Shown: one piece after another, positions 63,842-64,000 of the stretch
Position numbering within the stretch: position 1 is the stretch's first letter
Layout of the letters: each line of letters begins with the position of its first letter
Source of the DNA: Ciona savignyi
Taxonomy: Eukaryota > Chordata > Ascidiacea > Phlebobranchia > Cionidae
Direction: 5' to 3'
Length of the DNA: 64,000 nt
Assembly (NCBI GenBank): GCA_000149265.1
Contig: CH003319.1
Coordinates: 62,001 to 126,000 of the forward strand
Notes under the pieces: generated by a model
The model's database searches: none
What the model was told of the DNA's origin: nothing
What the model saw: the letters and a program-made list of their open reading frames with translations, nothing else
Made by a program: the position numbers and the translations under genes

Positions 63842-64000
63842 AACACCATTTATCTTACACTGCATTCAATTGTTGAAATACCGAGGACAACCGAAAGAAT
63901 CTTAATTGTGGCTATCCAATGTTACTGTGCAGAGCATGAGACAGTGTTAAATTGAGCATATTTAATTGCAGTAGTGGGATTAGGTATCTATGTTTATATG

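Overview
The window is nuclear DNA from a small-genome animal. It carries six recognisable animal genes, all split by GT-AG introns and mostly compact, in an AT-rich background full of short non-autonomous transposons and a tRNA-derived SINE. Gene content (single RAB18, DLST, STPG2, one GLCCI1/FAM117-family gene, SNU13, ficolin-like lectins) and compact structure suggest an invertebrate chordate, most probably an ascidian such as Ciona; the species call is inference. Two 100-N runs mark scaffold joins.

Layout: 1-3.2 kb is repeats and the RAB18 upstream region. RAB18 (+, 3243-6821) and DLST (-, 8767-10545) converge. 10.5-13.85 kb is intergenic with repeats, a gap and a small hAT element. STPG2, a sperm-tail PG-rich-repeat protein, runs + from 13854 to 23746 in 13 exons. 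From 22.8 to 33.06 kb lies a large inverted duplication. A block holding the end of STPG2 and a ficolin-like gene has been copied in inverse orientation, giving two head-to-head lectin genes (25049-28017 on -, 30650-32214 on +) and a dead copy of the last STPG2 exon between them. Later transposon insertions, each present in one arm only, mark the two arms. A GLCCI1/FAM117 homologue (+, 36629-54698, 11 coding exons) follows, with a CpG-rich upstream region near 33.74-34.06 kb, a GC-AG first intron and a 7.8-kb intron that is mostly a compositionally distinct, CpG-rich segment. SNU13 (+, 58248-61398) ends 152 bp from a convergent, unrecognised small membrane-protein gene (-, 61551-63841).

The genes do not form one pathway. 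They cover vesicle traffic and lipid droplets (RAB18), the TCA cycle (DLST), the axoneme (STPG2), innate recognition (ficolin-like pair), a phosphoprotein family of unclear role (FAM117), and spliceosome/snoRNP assembly (SNU13). Splice sites were chosen by hand from reading-frame continuity and family similarity; every exon chain listed keeps frame across all introns, except where a lesion is described. No alignment or database search was run.
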